Positions 1-8,934 of a DNA stretch of 64,000 nucleotides are shown piece by piece. Within the stretch, counting starts at the first letter, position 1, and the number at the start of each line of letters is the position of its first letter. Where the stretch lies: assembly GCA_000961595.1 (NCBI GenBank), contig LADO01000025.1:1-64000 (forward strand), given 5' to 3'. Under the pieces are notes generated by a model. That model made no database searches, was not told the origin of the DNA, and was given only the letters and a program-made list of their open reading frames with translations. The DNA is from Peptococcaceae bacterium BRH_c4b (GTDB lineage Bacteria; Bacillota; Desulfotomaculia; Desulfotomaculales; Desulfocucumaceae). The position numbers and the translations under genes were made by a program.

Positions 1-20
1 TATGAAAGGATGGAAACATA

Positions 21-662
21 ATGGCACTGGTACACACTGATTATGTTAGCAGGCCCAACGTGGTTGGAGGAGCCTACAACACTTTCTGGGCCCCCGACGG
101 CACGGCCTTTACCCGGTTTGCCAGCACTTACACAACGCTTTCGGCTCCCGCCACCCCCAGCCCGCTGTGGCCCGCACCTGCCGCCCCCGCAGCAGACCTG
201 GCCCAGTTTATCTGGCGGGCAAGTCCACCCGCCACAGACTTTTCCGCCGGCGTGATCCTGCAGTTTGAACTGGTGGATCCGGTGGTATTTAACACCACCC
301 TGGGCATTGGTGCAACAGTTGATGCGGTGGTTTACGTGATGGCGGACAATGCCTTTAACATTGAAGTACAGTTCAGGAGAAGTGTGACCACAGCTACTCT
401 AACCCAGATATTTACCCTGAGCGACAATCCGCTGCCTATTAACACCCCGGTACCGTTTTCCCAACCCTTCGGCTGGCAAAACGTTTACATCTATTATTTG
501 ACTGATGTGTTCAACGGCGCTGTTCTTACCGGTGAAGACATCGATATAGACTTCCGGGGTAAAGTGTCCAACTATGCGCCGGGCGCCGCAGCGGCGGCTA
601 CCAACACAGCGGGGATTATGTTACGAATGGACGTGTTAAGCCTTGTCACAGCAAATGGGTAA
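21..662 (+). CDS. Tandem surface/coat-like protein, copy 1 (unknown family)
   Basis: A 213-residue protein of a family I do not recognise. It is the first of three tandem paralogues (copies 2 and 3 start at 903 and 1579). The most conserved parts are the N-terminus (VHTDYVSRPNV), the central 'VVYVMADNAF' segment, 'FGWQNVY', and the C-terminal 'DIDFRGKVSNYAP...NTAGI' block. I see no signal peptide, membrane segment or catalytic motif. It is rich in Ala, Thr, Pro and Phe with alternating hydrophobic strands, which suggests a beta-rich structural protein. GAAAGGATGG just upstream is the ribosome binding site, repeated before copies 2 and 3. A distant homologue at 39840 shares ADNAF, W-Q-(K/N)-x-Y and NTAG. 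A spore-coat, exosporium or cell-surface role is inferred only from the glycosylation genes that follow. Confidence 0.75.
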   Translation: MALVHTDYVSRPNVVGGAYNTFWAPDGTAFTRFASTYTTLSAPATPSPLWPAPAAPAADLAQFIWRASPPATDFSAGVILQFELVDPVVFNTTLGIGATVDAVVYVMADNAFNIEVQFRRSVTTATLTQIFTLSDNPLPINTPVPFSQPFGWQNVYIYYLTDVFNGAVLTGEDIDIDFRGKVSNYAPGAAAAATNTAGIMLRMDVLSLVTANG

Positions 663-739
663 CTGATGTTGGAGGACATGAGCAAATTGTTTGCGGCTGA
701 ACTGAATAAACTGCCTGTTTGGGAAAAGGAGTATTATTA

Positions 740-779
740 CGGCGGATAGCGGCAGGCATACTATCCGCCGGTTTTGTTT
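740..779 (+). terminator. Rho-independent terminator after copy 1
   Basis: A perfect 10-bp inverted repeat (CGGCGGATAG, 740-749, with CTATCCGCCG, 761-770) is followed by GTTTTGTTT. It ends the transcript of copy 1, so copies 2 and 3 probably need their own promoter in 780-880. Confidence 0.8.
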
Positions 780-902
780 GCTTCCACAAAGAAAATCAGA
801 TCATTTTTTGGCTTATGTGTCAATTTATGGTTTGTTTTTATACATTGTACCAGTGATGTATTCCTAAATTACTTATCATTATTATGAAAGGATGGAAACA
901 TA

Positions 903-1532
903 ATGGCACTGGTACACACTGATTATGTTAGCAGGCCCAACGTGGTTGGAGGAGCCTACAACACTTTCTGGGCCCCCGACGGCACGGCCTTTACCCGGTT
1001 TGCCAGCACTTACACAACGCTTTCGGCTCCCGCCACCCCCAGCCCGCTGTGGCCCGTACCCGCTGCCCCCGCAGCAGATCTGGCCCAGTTTATCTGGCGG
1101 GCAAGTCCACCCGCCACGGACTTTTCCGCCGGCGTGATCCTGCAGTTTGAGCTGGTGGATCCGGCGGTATTTAACACCACCCTGGTCGCTGGTGCAACAG
1201 TTGATGCGGTGGTTTACGTGATGGCGGACAACGCCTTTAACGTTGAAGTACAGTTCAGGAGAAGTGTGACCACAGCTACTCTAACCCAGATATTTACCCT
1301 GAGCGACAACCCGCTGCCTATCAACAGCCCGGTACCGCTTTCCCAGCCCTTCGGCTGACAAAACGTTTACACCTATTTCCTGCCGGACGTGTTCAACGGT
1401 GCTGCTCTTACCGGTCAAGACATCGACATAGACTTCCGGGGCAAAGTGTCCAACTATGCGCCGGGCGCCGCAGCGGCAGCAGCCAACACGGCGGGCCTCA
1501 TGTTCCGGGTGGACGTTTTAAGTCAAACTTAA
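903..1532 (+). pseudogene. Tandem surface/coat-like protein, copy 2, interrupted by TGA
   Basis: This is a near-identical duplicate of copy 1 over its first ~450 bases; the leader is duplicated too, at an offset of 882 bases. The reading frame is open from 903 to the TAA at 1530-1532 (209 codons) except for a single TGA at 1356-1358. That TGA sits in 'FG*QNVY', where copies 1 and 3 have TGG (Trp). The rest of the frame is intact and conserved, ending in a DIDFRGKVSNYAP/NTAG block like its paralogues. Without readthrough the product is a 151-residue fragment lacking the C-terminal third. The simplest reading is a recent TGG-to-TGA nonsense mutation. Confidence 0.75.
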
Positions 1533-1578
1533 TATTTAGGTAACAATTTTTATATTTAAACGAAAGGATGGGAAATTA

Positions 1579-2208
1579 ATGGCAACGCTTCACGCCAGCT
1601 ATGTCAGCCGGTCCAACCTTGCGGGCGCCCCGTACAATACTTTCTGGGCCGCAGACGGCACGGCCTTCACCAGGTTTACTTCCACTTATACCATGGCATC
1701 GGTGGAGGCCCCGGGCAGCCCCTTCTGGTATTACCCCAGCAGTCCCGCCACCGACCTGTCCAAATGGATATGGCATGATCTGGCACCACTCACGGATTTT
1801 ACTCTGGGTGCAATTTACCAGAACGAACTGGTGGATTTTGCTGTGTTCGGAACACCTGTAGCTCTGGGCGCAACGGTGGACGCCCTGGTTTATGTAATGG
1901 CGGACAATGCCTTCAGTATTGACGTGCAGTTCAGGAGAAGCGCCACCACCACTACCACCACGCCAGTTTTAACACTGAGTGACAACCCGCTGCCCATCGG
2001 CACTCCCCAGCCGGCGTCGTTCCCCTTTGGCTGGCAGAACGTTTACGTGTTCGACTTGCGTAATGTGTTTGGCGGTGCGGCTATTGGCGGCCAGGATATA
2101 GATATTGACTTTAGGGGCAGGGTTTCCAACTATGCACCCGCCCCAGGGGCAGCCGCAAGCAACACCGCCGGGATATTCTTCCGGGTGGATGTATTCAGTA
2201 ATGATTAA
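1579..2208 (+). CDS. Tandem surface/coat-like protein, copy 3 (unknown family)
   Basis: A 209-residue paralogue of copies 1 and 2, more diverged than they are from each other. It keeps the N-terminal 'SYVSRSNLAG', 'VYVMADNAF', 'FGWQNVY' and 'DIDFRGRVSNYAP' blocks. The Trp lost in copy 2 is present. GAAAGGATGG lies 8 bases before the ATG. Only 46 bases separate it from copy 2, so the two are probably cotranscribed up to the terminator at 2245. Function is unknown. No secretion signal is seen, which would suit a protein assembled around a forespore by the mother cell, but that is inference. Confidence 0.75.
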   Translation: MATLHASYVSRSNLAGAPYNTFWAADGTAFTRFTSTYTMASVEAPGSPFWYYPSSPATDLSKWIWHDLAPLTDFTLGAIYQNELVDFAVFGTPVALGATVDALVYVMADNAFSIDVQFRRSATTTTTTPVLTLSDNPLPIGTPQPASFPFGWQNVYVFDLRNVFGGAAIGGQDIDIDFRGRVSNYAPAPGAAASNTAGIFFRVDVFSND

Positions 2209-2244
2209 TTTATGACCGTTAATAATTACAACCAGCTAAATGAC

Positions 2245-2284
2245 AATGGGTGCAGCGTAACTGCACCCATTTATTGTCTTTTTT
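2245..2284 (+). terminator. Rho-independent terminator after copy 3
   Basis: An 11-bp perfect stem (AATGGGTGCAG / CTGCACCCATT) with a CGTAA loop, followed by TATTGTCTTTTTT. It closes the tandem array and separates it from the glycosyltransferase genes. Confidence 0.85.
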
Positions 2285-2440
2285 ACCCCCGCTTCTACAA
2301 TTGAGAGCTTTCCCGGCAAGAATCAATGTCCATCGGTCCTTGTTTTTGTAACATTATTACCTTTTTTGCCATAGTATGGAATATGTCTGTAGCCGCTTAT
2401 TCAGGTTTAAGCAGACACAATCCGCAGAAAGGACAATAAT

Positions 2441-3169
2441 ATGGAGACAGTGGCATTTATCAGTTGTGTAAATGATCAAAGCCTTTTTGACGCATGCTGC
2501 GGCTATATTCACGTACTGGATAAAACCGGGTTCCAGTTCGAGGTTGTACCGGTGCATAACAATTACAGTTTGCCTGCCGCCTACAATGAGGGCATGCGTA
2601 AATCCCGGGCAAAATACAAAATTTACCTGCACCAGGACACCTTTATTCTGGATGTGAACTTTCTCCACCATATCGACAATATCTTCAAAATAAACCCCGC
2701 TATAGGCATGATCGGGGTGATGGGCGGCAGGTACCTGCGTATTGACAGCAACCCCATGCTGGTGTGGGACTGCCAGGAAAGCTGGGGCTGCATTTATCAT
2801 TACGGCCATCACAGGATTGACCGGAGAATAAACCCCACGGGGGTTTACGACTGGGTGAATTTCATTGACGGCTGCATAATGGTGACCCAGTACGACATTC
2901 CCTGGCGGGAAGACATATTAAGAGGTTTTCATTTTTACGATTTGTCCCAGAGTGTTGAATTCTGGAAAAAAGGTTGCGCGGTGGTGGTGCCCAGGCAGAC
3001 GACGCCCTGGGTGGCGCATCTATCCGCTTCCGGCATAACCTATCCGGAGTATGAAAAGCTGCGCCGGGTTTTTGTAAGGGAGTATATTAACTATCTCGTG
3101 CGGCCCGGGCCCGGGGAAAACACAAAGAGTATAGTATTCAACGGAAAAAGGTATAAATTCAAGGTTTGA
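2441..3169 (+). CDS. StrF-like (Glyco_tranf_2_5) glycosyltransferase
   Basis: A 242-residue protein with the features of the StrF-like GT-A transferases: an N-terminal 'VAFISCVND' strand, 'LPAAYNEGM', and 'YKIYLHQDTFI', where the His-Gln-Asp probably fills the place of the metal-binding DxD. 'IGMIGVMGG' and 'FHFYDLSQSVEFW' follow. It is a close paralogue of the gene at 3204. It probably transfers a sugar to a surface glycan or protein in the cytosol. Donor and acceptor cannot be read from the sequence. It starts a co-directional run of transferases directly behind the tandem surface-protein genes. Confidence 0.8.
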   Translation: METVAFISCVNDQSLFDACCGYIHVLDKTGFQFEVVPVHNNYSLPAAYNEGMRKSRAKYKIYLHQDTFILDVNFLHHIDNIFKINPAIGMIGVMGGRYLRIDSNPMLVWDCQESWGCIYHYGHHRIDRRINPTGVYDWVNFIDGCIMVTQYDIPWREDILRGFHFYDLSQSVEFWKKGCAVVVPRQTTPWVAHLSASGITYPEYEKLRRVFVREYINYLVRPGPGENTKSIVFNGKRYKFKV

Positions 3170-3203
3170 TTTTTTCATCACCTTTTTTGAAAGGGTTGAA
3201 TTT

Positions 3204-3953
3204 ATGGTTTCTGTAGCTTTTATAACCTGTGTCAACAATCCTTCTGTATATGAAGAGTGCCTTGCCCATTTGCACCTGCTGGATAAACAGGGGTTTCAGG
3301 TGGAGGTGGTGCCGGTGCAGAGCGCTACAAGCATTGCCAGTGCTTACAACGAGGCCATGCATAAAAGCAAGGCCAAGTACAAGATATATTTGCACCAGGA
3401 CACATATATAACGGAGCCGATGTTTTTGCATTACATTCATAAAGTTTTTTCTGCGGATCCCGGCATCGGCATGATCGGTGTTTTGGGTGGCAGGACGCTG
3501 CCTCTGGACAATAAGAAGAAAACGTGGCTGTGGGATTGTGTGGAGGTTTTTGGAAATGTATTTTTACCAAGGATTAACCAGGCACTGGGGGGTAAGCTGA
3601 CCGACCAGCCCTACGAATGGGTAACCGTGGCAGACGGCTGTCTGATGGCAACCCAGTACGATATACCCTGGCGGGATGATATTATTGACGGTTTTCATTT
3701 TTATGATAATTCCCAGAGTCTTGAATTCTGGAAGAGGGATCTGAAGGTGATGGTACCCCGGCAGGAGGTGCCCTGGGTGTCCCATTTGTGTTTTCAGAAG
3801 TGCGATGACGAATATTTCCGGCTAAGGGATAAATTCGTGGCGGAATACAGGCAGTATCTGGCCACCAATGTGCGGAGCGGCAGGTACACTTTTGCCCATA
3901 ACAATAAAAAATACAGGTTCTCATTAAACATTACAGAAGGAGCTCCGGTGTAA
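3204..3953 (+). CDS. StrF-like glycosyltransferase, paralogue
   Basis: A 249-residue protein, paralogous along its whole length to the product at 2441 ('ASAYNEAMHKSKAKYKIYLHQDTYI', 'IGMIGVLGGR', 'CLMATQYDIPWRDDII', 'FHFYDNSQSLEFW'). The pair arose by tandem duplication and has diverged, so they probably use different acceptors or donors. The gene lies 34 bases after its paralogue and 1 base before the methyltransferase at 3955, which points to one operon. Confidence 0.8.
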   Translation: MVSVAFITCVNNPSVYEECLAHLHLLDKQGFQVEVVPVQSATSIASAYNEAMHKSKAKYKIYLHQDTYITEPMFLHYIHKVFSADPGIGMIGVLGGRTLPLDNKKKTWLWDCVEVFGNVFLPRINQALGGKLTDQPYEWVTVADGCLMATQYDIPWRDDIIDGFHFYDNSQSLEFWKRDLKVMVPRQEVPWVSHLCFQKCDDEYFRLRDKFVAEYRQYLATNVRSGRYTFAHNNKKYRFSLNITEGAPV

Positions 3954-3954
3954 T

Positions 3955-4524
3955 ATGTTGAGACTAAATATCGGCTGCGGCGGCAGTCTTATGGAAGGCT
4001 ATACCAATGTTGATTTGTATGTAGCGCATCCGGCAGTGCTCAATGCGTCTGCGGACAGCCTGCCGTATCCCGACAACAGCGTGGATGAAGTATTTTCTTC
4101 ACACTTGCTGGAGCATATATCGCATTTGCAGACGGAAAAAGTGCTTGCCGAGTGGTTCAGGGTGTTAAGGCCGGGCGGTATGCTACAGCTGGTTGTTCCC
4201 GACCTGGAATGGTGCCTGCGCAACTGGCTTGCTTTGCCTGAGAGCCAGAGGTGGGGATTTCCTCTGTGCACTTTGTTCGGGCTGCAAACCCATCCGGGCG
4301 AGTATCACTACACCGGGTTCACGGTGCCAAGGCTGACGCAGCTGCTGCAGGCCGTGGGGTTTGCCAGCGTGGCGGCGGAGAGCCGTTATGATCCGGTTCA
4401 TATTCAGAACAGCATTTGGGCCAGTGCCCTGAAGGGGGCCGCCGGGGCAGCGGCGCCGGGTCACGCCGTTTCGGGCAGGACCATGAAATTCGGGGGTAAA
4501 GTGTATAGATTTATCGGCAAGTGA
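3955..4524 (+). CDS. Class I SAM-dependent methyltransferase
   Basis: A 189-residue Methyltransf_11-type enzyme. 'LRLNIGCGG' at the N-terminus is the SAM-binding loop. 'LPYPDNSVDEVFSSHLLEHI' is motif II/III, and 'LRPGGMLQLVVPDLEW' the post-motif strand. It probably methylates a sugar or carries out glycan capping. It follows the glycosyltransferase at 3204 by 1 base, so translation is likely coupled. Confidence 0.85.
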   Translation: MLRLNIGCGGSLMEGYTNVDLYVAHPAVLNASADSLPYPDNSVDEVFSSHLLEHISHLQTEKVLAEWFRVLRPGGMLQLVVPDLEWCLRNWLALPESQRWGFPLCTLFGLQTHPGEYHYTGFTVPRLTQLLQAVGFASVAAESRYDPVHIQNSIWASALKGAAGAAAPGHAVSGRTMKFGGKVYRFIGK

Positions 4525-4565
4525 TTTTTTTGGTTATAATGGCCTTTTTAAGGGGTTGATAGAAT

Positions 4566-6020
4566 TTGGTTGCCAGAAAATTTACCCTGGACGGTGGCGG
4601 GGAAGATGAAAACCTTTCCGGCACTGCAAAAGATGACACTCCACAAACCAGTATAGTGATTGTGGCCTGGAACAACATAGAGTTAACCAAAATGTGCGTG
4701 GATAGCATTAGGAGATATACGGAGCCGGGAACTTACGAGATCATAATCGTGAACAACGGTTCCACAGACGGAACCGCTCAGTGGCTGAAGCAGCAAAAGG
4801 ATTTGAAAAGCATATCGAATGGGGATAACCTGGGTTTTGTCAGGGGCTGCAACCAGGGCATCAAGGAGGCCGGCGGGAGTGACGTGCTTTTGCTTAACAA
4901 CGACACTGTGGTAACCCGCAACTGGCTGGCCAATCTGCGGCGATGTCTATACAGTTCTCCGGATATAGGGGCCGTGGGGGCGGTAACCAATTATTGCAGC
5001 AACAGCCAGGCCATTCCGGTGGGCTATAAGTCTCTTGAGGAAATGCATGATTTTGCCAGGCAGAACAATAACAGCAATCCCCAAAGGTGGGAGGAGCGGC
5101 TGCGGCTGGTGGGTTACTGCCTACTGCTCAAGGGTGAGGCAGTTAAAAAGGTTGGACTGCTGGACGAACGGTTTAGCCCCGGAAATTATGAGGATGACGA
5201 TTACTCCTGCAGGCTTCTGCAGGCGGGCTACCAGCTGATGCTTTGCCACGACGTTTTCATTCACCATATTGGCAGCGCCACCTTTAGGGGGGACCCTGCC
5301 GCATATACAGCTTTGCTGAAAGAAAACGGTAAAAAGTTTGAGCAAAAATGGGGGTTTAATTCAACCTGGGCCACCTTGATCAGGCATGAAATTGTTCAAC
5401 TGATGAATGACCGCGGATGCGCCGGCATCAACGTGCTGGATATAGGGTGCGCCTGCGGGGCCACCCTGCTGTATATTAAAAATCTGTACAAAAATGCAGG
5501 GCTATACGGCGTGGAAATAAACAAAAACGCGGCGGAAATAGCCGGTTCGTTTGCCAAGGTGGCGGCGGGGGATGTGGAAAGCCTGGAACTTGACTACCAG
5601 GAGGGGTTTTTCGATTATATAATTTGCGCCGACGTGCTGGAGCAGTTGAAAGACCCCTGGCAGGTTCTAAAAAAGTTAGGCAAGTACCTAAAGCCCGGCG
5701 GCAGGCTGCTGGCCAGCCTGCTCAATGTGATGCACTACAGCGTGATCAGGAATTTGCTGTACGGCATGTGGACCTACCAGGACGGAGGAATTCCGGGTAT
5801 TAACCAGCTCAGGTTTTTTACCATCGGTGATATTATTAATATGTTTAACGGAGCGGGTTATGAGGTGCTGAATGTAGGCAGGATTTCCTCGCAGATATCC
5901 GGGGAGGACGAAGAATTTGTAAAAAAACTGACCGACATTACCGGCAGCAAGTTTGCCGACCAGTACGGGGCTTACCAGTACGTTGTCCGGGCCGGGGTAA
6001 AAAGAAATGTCCCCAATTAA
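4566..6020 (+). CDS. GT2 glycosyltransferase fused to SAM methyltransferase
   Basis: A 484-residue two-domain protein. Residues ~25-260 are a GT-A family 2 transferase of the rhamnosyltransferase type ('TSIVIVAWNN', 'IIIVNNGSTDGT', 'LLLNNDTVV', then 'ERFSPGNYEDDDYSCRL', the likely catalytic acid region). Residues ~285-480 are a class I methyltransferase ('VLDIGCACGATLLYI', 'DYIICADVLEQL', 'LKPGGRLLASL'). The start is TTG at 4566 with AAGGGG ~10 bases upstream. The fusion suggests that a sugar is added and methylated by one polypeptide. The GT2 part is related to the product at 38725. Confidence 0.85.
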   Translation: MVARKFTLDGGGEDENLSGTAKDDTPQTSIVIVAWNNIELTKMCVDSIRRYTEPGTYEIIIVNNGSTDGTAQWLKQQKDLKSISNGDNLGFVRGCNQGIKEAGGSDVLLLNNDTVVTRNWLANLRRCLYSSPDIGAVGAVTNYCSNSQAIPVGYKSLEEMHDFARQNNNSNPQRWEERLRLVGYCLLLKGEAVKKVGLLDERFSPGNYEDDDYSCRLLQAGYQLMLCHDVFIHHIGSATFRGDPAAYTALLKENGKKFEQKWGFNSTWATLIRHEIVQLMNDRGCAGINVLDIGCACGATLLYIKNLYKNAGLYGVEINKNAAEIAGSFAKVAAGDVESLELDYQEGFFDYIICADVLEQLKDPWQVLKKLGKYLKPGGRLLASLLNVMHYSVIRNLLYGMWTYQDGGIPGINQLRFFTIGDIINMFNGAGYEVLNVGRISSQISGEDEEFVKKLTDITGSKFADQYGAYQYVVRAGVKRNVPN

Positions 6021-6057
6021 TGTGTTTATTTACAATGGGCGATGGAAGTGGAGATAA

Positions 6058-6663
6058 ATGCATGCTAGTTCATATAAAAACATGGATAATTTTGTTGATA
6101 AATATCTGAGTATGTTTGAAAATAAAAATTTAGAAATTATTGATATTGGCAGCCAGGATGTTAATGGTTCGTATAAGCCGTTATTTTCTAATCAAAATTG
6201 GCATTATTGCGGCTGTGATATAGCAGTAGGTAAAAATGTAGATATTGTTTTAAACAATGTCTATGATTGGAGCAATATTGAATCAAGCTCTTTTGATGTG
6301 GTTATATCAGGACAGGCATTTGAGCACATAGAATACTTCTGGATTACAATTATGGAAATTGCCAGGATTCTAAAGGAAGGCGGCCTATGCTGCATTATTG
6401 CGCCTTCGGGAGGAGTTGAGCATGGCTATCCCGTTGATTGCTGGCGCTTTTATCCCAGTGGCTTTAAGGCTTTAGCCCGTTATTCCGGATTGGAGCTGCT
6501 GGAAGTATATACCCAATGGAATGAACAACTCTATCCAGACTATGATCCTGCATGGAAAGACACTGTTTTAATTTGCCAAAAACCTATTATGACAATGGAG
6601 CAAAAACAAAAATTTAATTTAAAAAACAAAATATCTAAAAGCATATTAACTTTGAATATTTAA
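6058..6663 (+). CDS. Class I SAM-dependent methyltransferase (AT-rich)
   Basis: A 201-residue methyltransferase with 'LEIIDIGSQDVNGSY' (SAM loop), 'FDVVISGQAFEHIEYFW' and 'LKEGGLCCIIAPSGG'. It has the 'HxYPVDCWRFYPSG' stretch typical of glycan-cluster methyltransferases, also present in the enzyme at 12710 ('HPWDFWRFTDSA'). Base composition is clearly more AT-rich than the genes before it, which suggests separate acquisition. The substrate is unknown. Confidence 0.8.
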   Translation: MHASSYKNMDNFVDKYLSMFENKNLEIIDIGSQDVNGSYKPLFSNQNWHYCGCDIAVGKNVDIVLNNVYDWSNIESSSFDVVISGQAFEHIEYFWITIMEIARILKEGGLCCIIAPSGGVEHGYPVDCWRFYPSGFKALARYSGLELLEVYTQWNEQLYPDYDPAWKDTVLICQKPIMTMEQKQKFNLKNKISKSILTLNI

Positions 6664-6834
6664 GTTCATGGAAGAACTAATCGTATGTAACTGGCTGGAA
6701 GGTTAAAATAACCGGACTGCGTGCGCAAAATGTTTGCTTTTTGGGATAGTGGATAAGGGCACGGTGGTGGCGCTGTACAACCGGGTGGAGTCTCTCCTGC
6801 ACTCCCGGATAAAAGAAATAGTGGGAGGTAACAT

Positions 6835-7044
6835 ATGAGTTACGAGGGCAAGGTCATAACGAGCGAAACCAATTCTGACAGGCGGGTGTACCTGGTAGAA
6901 AGTGGAGAAAAGAAATGAATACTATCTCCCTCGGAATTTCAAAGACTGGGTTTTCAAGGGAGCGACATCATTAGAGTTAGCGACGAGGAATTGGATGCAA
7001 TACCTACAAGTGATGACACTTTCTCGGCAGTTGACGAGGATTAA
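6835..7044 (+). pseudogene. Small glycan-cluster protein remnant, in-frame TGA
   Basis: The frame starts at ATG 6835 behind a good GGGAGG site and runs 69 codons to TAA 7042, broken only by TGA at 6916-6918. The part after the break ('ILSPSEFQRLGFQGSDIIRV' and 'SDEELDAIP') resembles a short motif I recall from proteins of bacterial glycan clusters, usually entered by Trp before the Ile, so the TGA probably replaces TGG. Upstream (6749-6838) lies another short open stretch ending in the overlapping ATGA, perhaps the tail of a further decayed gene. I treat the region as gene debris. Confidence 0.5.
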
Positions 7045-7725
7045 AAAAACGCCACGAAACAATATGGAAACCGCTGGCAACTTAGTAAAAAATATATTTC
7101 AGGCTGTGGCGTTGAGATCGGTGCGCTTCATAACCCCCTGCCTGTAACCAGTTCGGCCAAAGTCAGCTATGTCGATATACTTAGCGCCGAAGAGAACATT
7201 AAAAGATACCCTGGCCTTGAAGCCGGGAAAATCATTAAAGTAGATATAATTGATGACGGAGAAAGACTGGGGAAAATAGAGGATAATTCACTTGATTTTA
7301 TTATTGCAAACCACTTTTTGGAGCATTGCCAAAACACTTTGGGGACCATTAGAATACATGTGCAAAAAATAAAAAGGGAAGGCATTCTATTCTATTGTGT
7401 ACAAAACAGAGATTACACCTTTGACAAAGAAAGGCCGCTTACTACTTTTGAACATTTAACAAAAGATGATGGCGGGGAAAGTGAGCATTTGGATCATTAT
7501 AAGGATTTTGTTCATTTTGTAAATAAAAAATATGGAGAAGAGGCGAAAAAACACATAGAAAAACTTATTGAAACGGATAATCGCATTCACTTTCATGTTT
7601 GGGATGCGTATACATTAAGAGACTTTTTCGCCAGGGCGCAGCAACACCTGGATTATTCATTCAGCATTGAGTATTTTGCTGAAAGCGGGAACGAATGCGC
7701 GTTTATTATAAGAAAAGTGGTTTAA
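7045..7725 (+). pseudogene. SAM methyltransferase remnant lacking a start
   Basis: The frame after 7044 encodes 'SGCGVEIGALHNPLPV', 'SYVDILSAEENI', 'SLDFIIANHFLEHC' and 'HFHVWDAYTLRDFF'. It is homologous along its length to the intact methyltransferase at 34351 ('GIEIGALHKPFPI', 'HVHVWTYESFVEF'). No ATG, GTG or TTG with a ribosome binding site precedes the SAM-binding region. The first usable start, TTG 7318, would remove it. It therefore looks 5'-truncated, possibly by the same event that left the debris upstream. Homology between the two suggests duplication within the island. Confidence 0.6.
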
Positions 7726-7735
7726 GGCGGTGGCG

Positions 7736-8458
7736 CTAAACACCGACCCTAAATAATGCGGTGCATCCATATATACCGTAAAATTCAAAATTTTTATCAA
7801 GGCCATCGTTGACTGCCTGAAAAACGCCATAATCCTTTTCATCCGGATTTATGTTTCTGATATCGTTGTAGTCGTGAAACAGACAAAAGCCTCCAGGCGC
7901 AACTATGTGCTGCAACTCTTTGCACACCTCAAAAACTGGCTCATAGGCATGGGAGTGGTCAATAAAAATAAAGTCGAAATTTTTTCCCTCTTGAGCCAGC
8001 TGGCAAACATAATTTACTGCATCGTCTCTGATCACGCTTACTCTTTCCTGTAGTCCTTGGTTGCTCAGGGTTTGTTTGGTTGCCTCAACGGCTGTATTGT
8101 TTAAGTCTATAGACAGAATGTTTTTTTTAAAACCGGAATCGTAGTTTGCTTGAGATAGGATCGATGTTGAGAGGCCCTTGTAACAACCCAATTCCAAAAT
8201 GTCTCCCCGGGCAAAAAATGACATTTCATATAACTTAAGGGCATCTTGCCTTCTTAGCCAGCCATCAATACCCATATCTATTAAAACATCACTTTTGACC
8301 GGGCAGATGGAGTAATAAGCATGATTGTCATTTATAAACTGTCTTTTGTAGTCAAAGGTTGGTTGATATTCAGCATGCTTACCTAAATTGTTTAGGCTTA
8401 AGTACGTTTCTGGATGTTTTGTTGCCTGTGGTTTTACTTCTTTGAACTTTAAAGACAT
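7736..8458 (-). CDS. Class I methyltransferase (Methyltransf_24 type)
   Basis: A 240-residue enzyme with 'ILELGCYKGLSTSIL' as SAM loop, 'KNILSIDLNNTAVE' as the acidic ribose-binding strand, and 'FDFIFIDHSHAYEPV...LQHIVAPGGFCLFHDY'. The 'IDHSHAY' and 'FHDY' motifs are typical of cephalosporin-hydroxylase/Methyltransf_24-like enzymes. The same type opens the giant protein at 30036 ('IDGDHNWYTVYNEL'). It is transcribed against its neighbours, is AT-rich, and converges on the methyltransferase remnant at 7045. Confidence 0.75.
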   Translation of the reverse strand: MSLKFKEVKPQATKHPETYLSLNNLGKHAEYQPTFDYKRQFINDNHAYYSICPVKSDVLIDMGIDGWLRRQDALKLYEMSFFARGDILELGCYKGLSTSILSQANYDSGFKKNILSIDLNNTAVEATKQTLSNQGLQERVSVIRDDAVNYVCQLAQEGKNFDFIFIDHSHAYEPVFEVCKELQHIVAPGGFCLFHDYNDIRNINPDEKDYGVFQAVNDGLDKNFEFYGIYGCTALFRVGV

Positions 8459-8658
8459 GCATTTAACCCCCCATATTGGTATTAATACAAAAATATAAAA
8501 AATTTTATTTATTGTTTAATATTATATGGGGGCAACTCAGAAGTGCCAATAAAAATGCGGCGGGGAGGGAACGGCTGGATGCCCCACCGATTTTTTAACA
8601 GTTTTCCGGGATAGGCATATACTGTTTTAAAGTAATAAGGCGTATTCAGTCCCCAACT

Positions 8659-8913
8659 AATACTACAGCGTAATATTGCTTATTTCGCTATGCCCGCTAC
8701 GCCATGGGGACGGTTCCATCGCTTTCCCGATTAAGGTATGGGGACACACCTCTATTTAGGGCTAGACTTTGGGGTTGGAGGAATGTCCCCGATTCTACTT
8801 CGCTGCGCTTCGGAAGCATACGTTGGGGACATTCCCCGCAGGGGTGTGTCCCCGTACCTTATATCCGTCCCCATGGCTCCGCTAACTTTTAGTTTACGCT
8901 GTAGTACTAAAGT
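8659..8913. mobile_element. MITE-like element with inverted ends, copy A
   Basis: About 255 bases bounded by inverted ends TAATACTACAGCGTAA (8659-8674) and its complement TTACGCTGTAGTACTAA (8897-8913). Inside are GGGGACGGTTCC, GGGGACACACCTC and GGAATGTCCCC palindrome arms and a second inverted pair, CCATGGGGACGG (from 8702) and CCGTCCCCATGG (to 8878). It has no coding capacity; short ORFs through it are chance. A shorter copy lies in opposite orientation at 36963. It fills most of the gap 8459-8934; the rest (8459-8658) shows nothing I can name. Confidence 0.7.
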
Positions 8914-8934
8914 AATTTTAAACGAGGTTCGTGG

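Noticed and set aside
666-749. A 27-codon ORF (MLEDMSKLF...) after tandem copy 1
   Set aside because: Its end overlaps the terminator stem, there is no spaced ribosome binding site, and nothing supports translation.
1356-6918. TGA read as Trp (genetic code change)
   Set aside because: TGA is the normal stop of many intact genes here (rfbD, murA, cobT-adjacent genes), so only local lesions are plausible.
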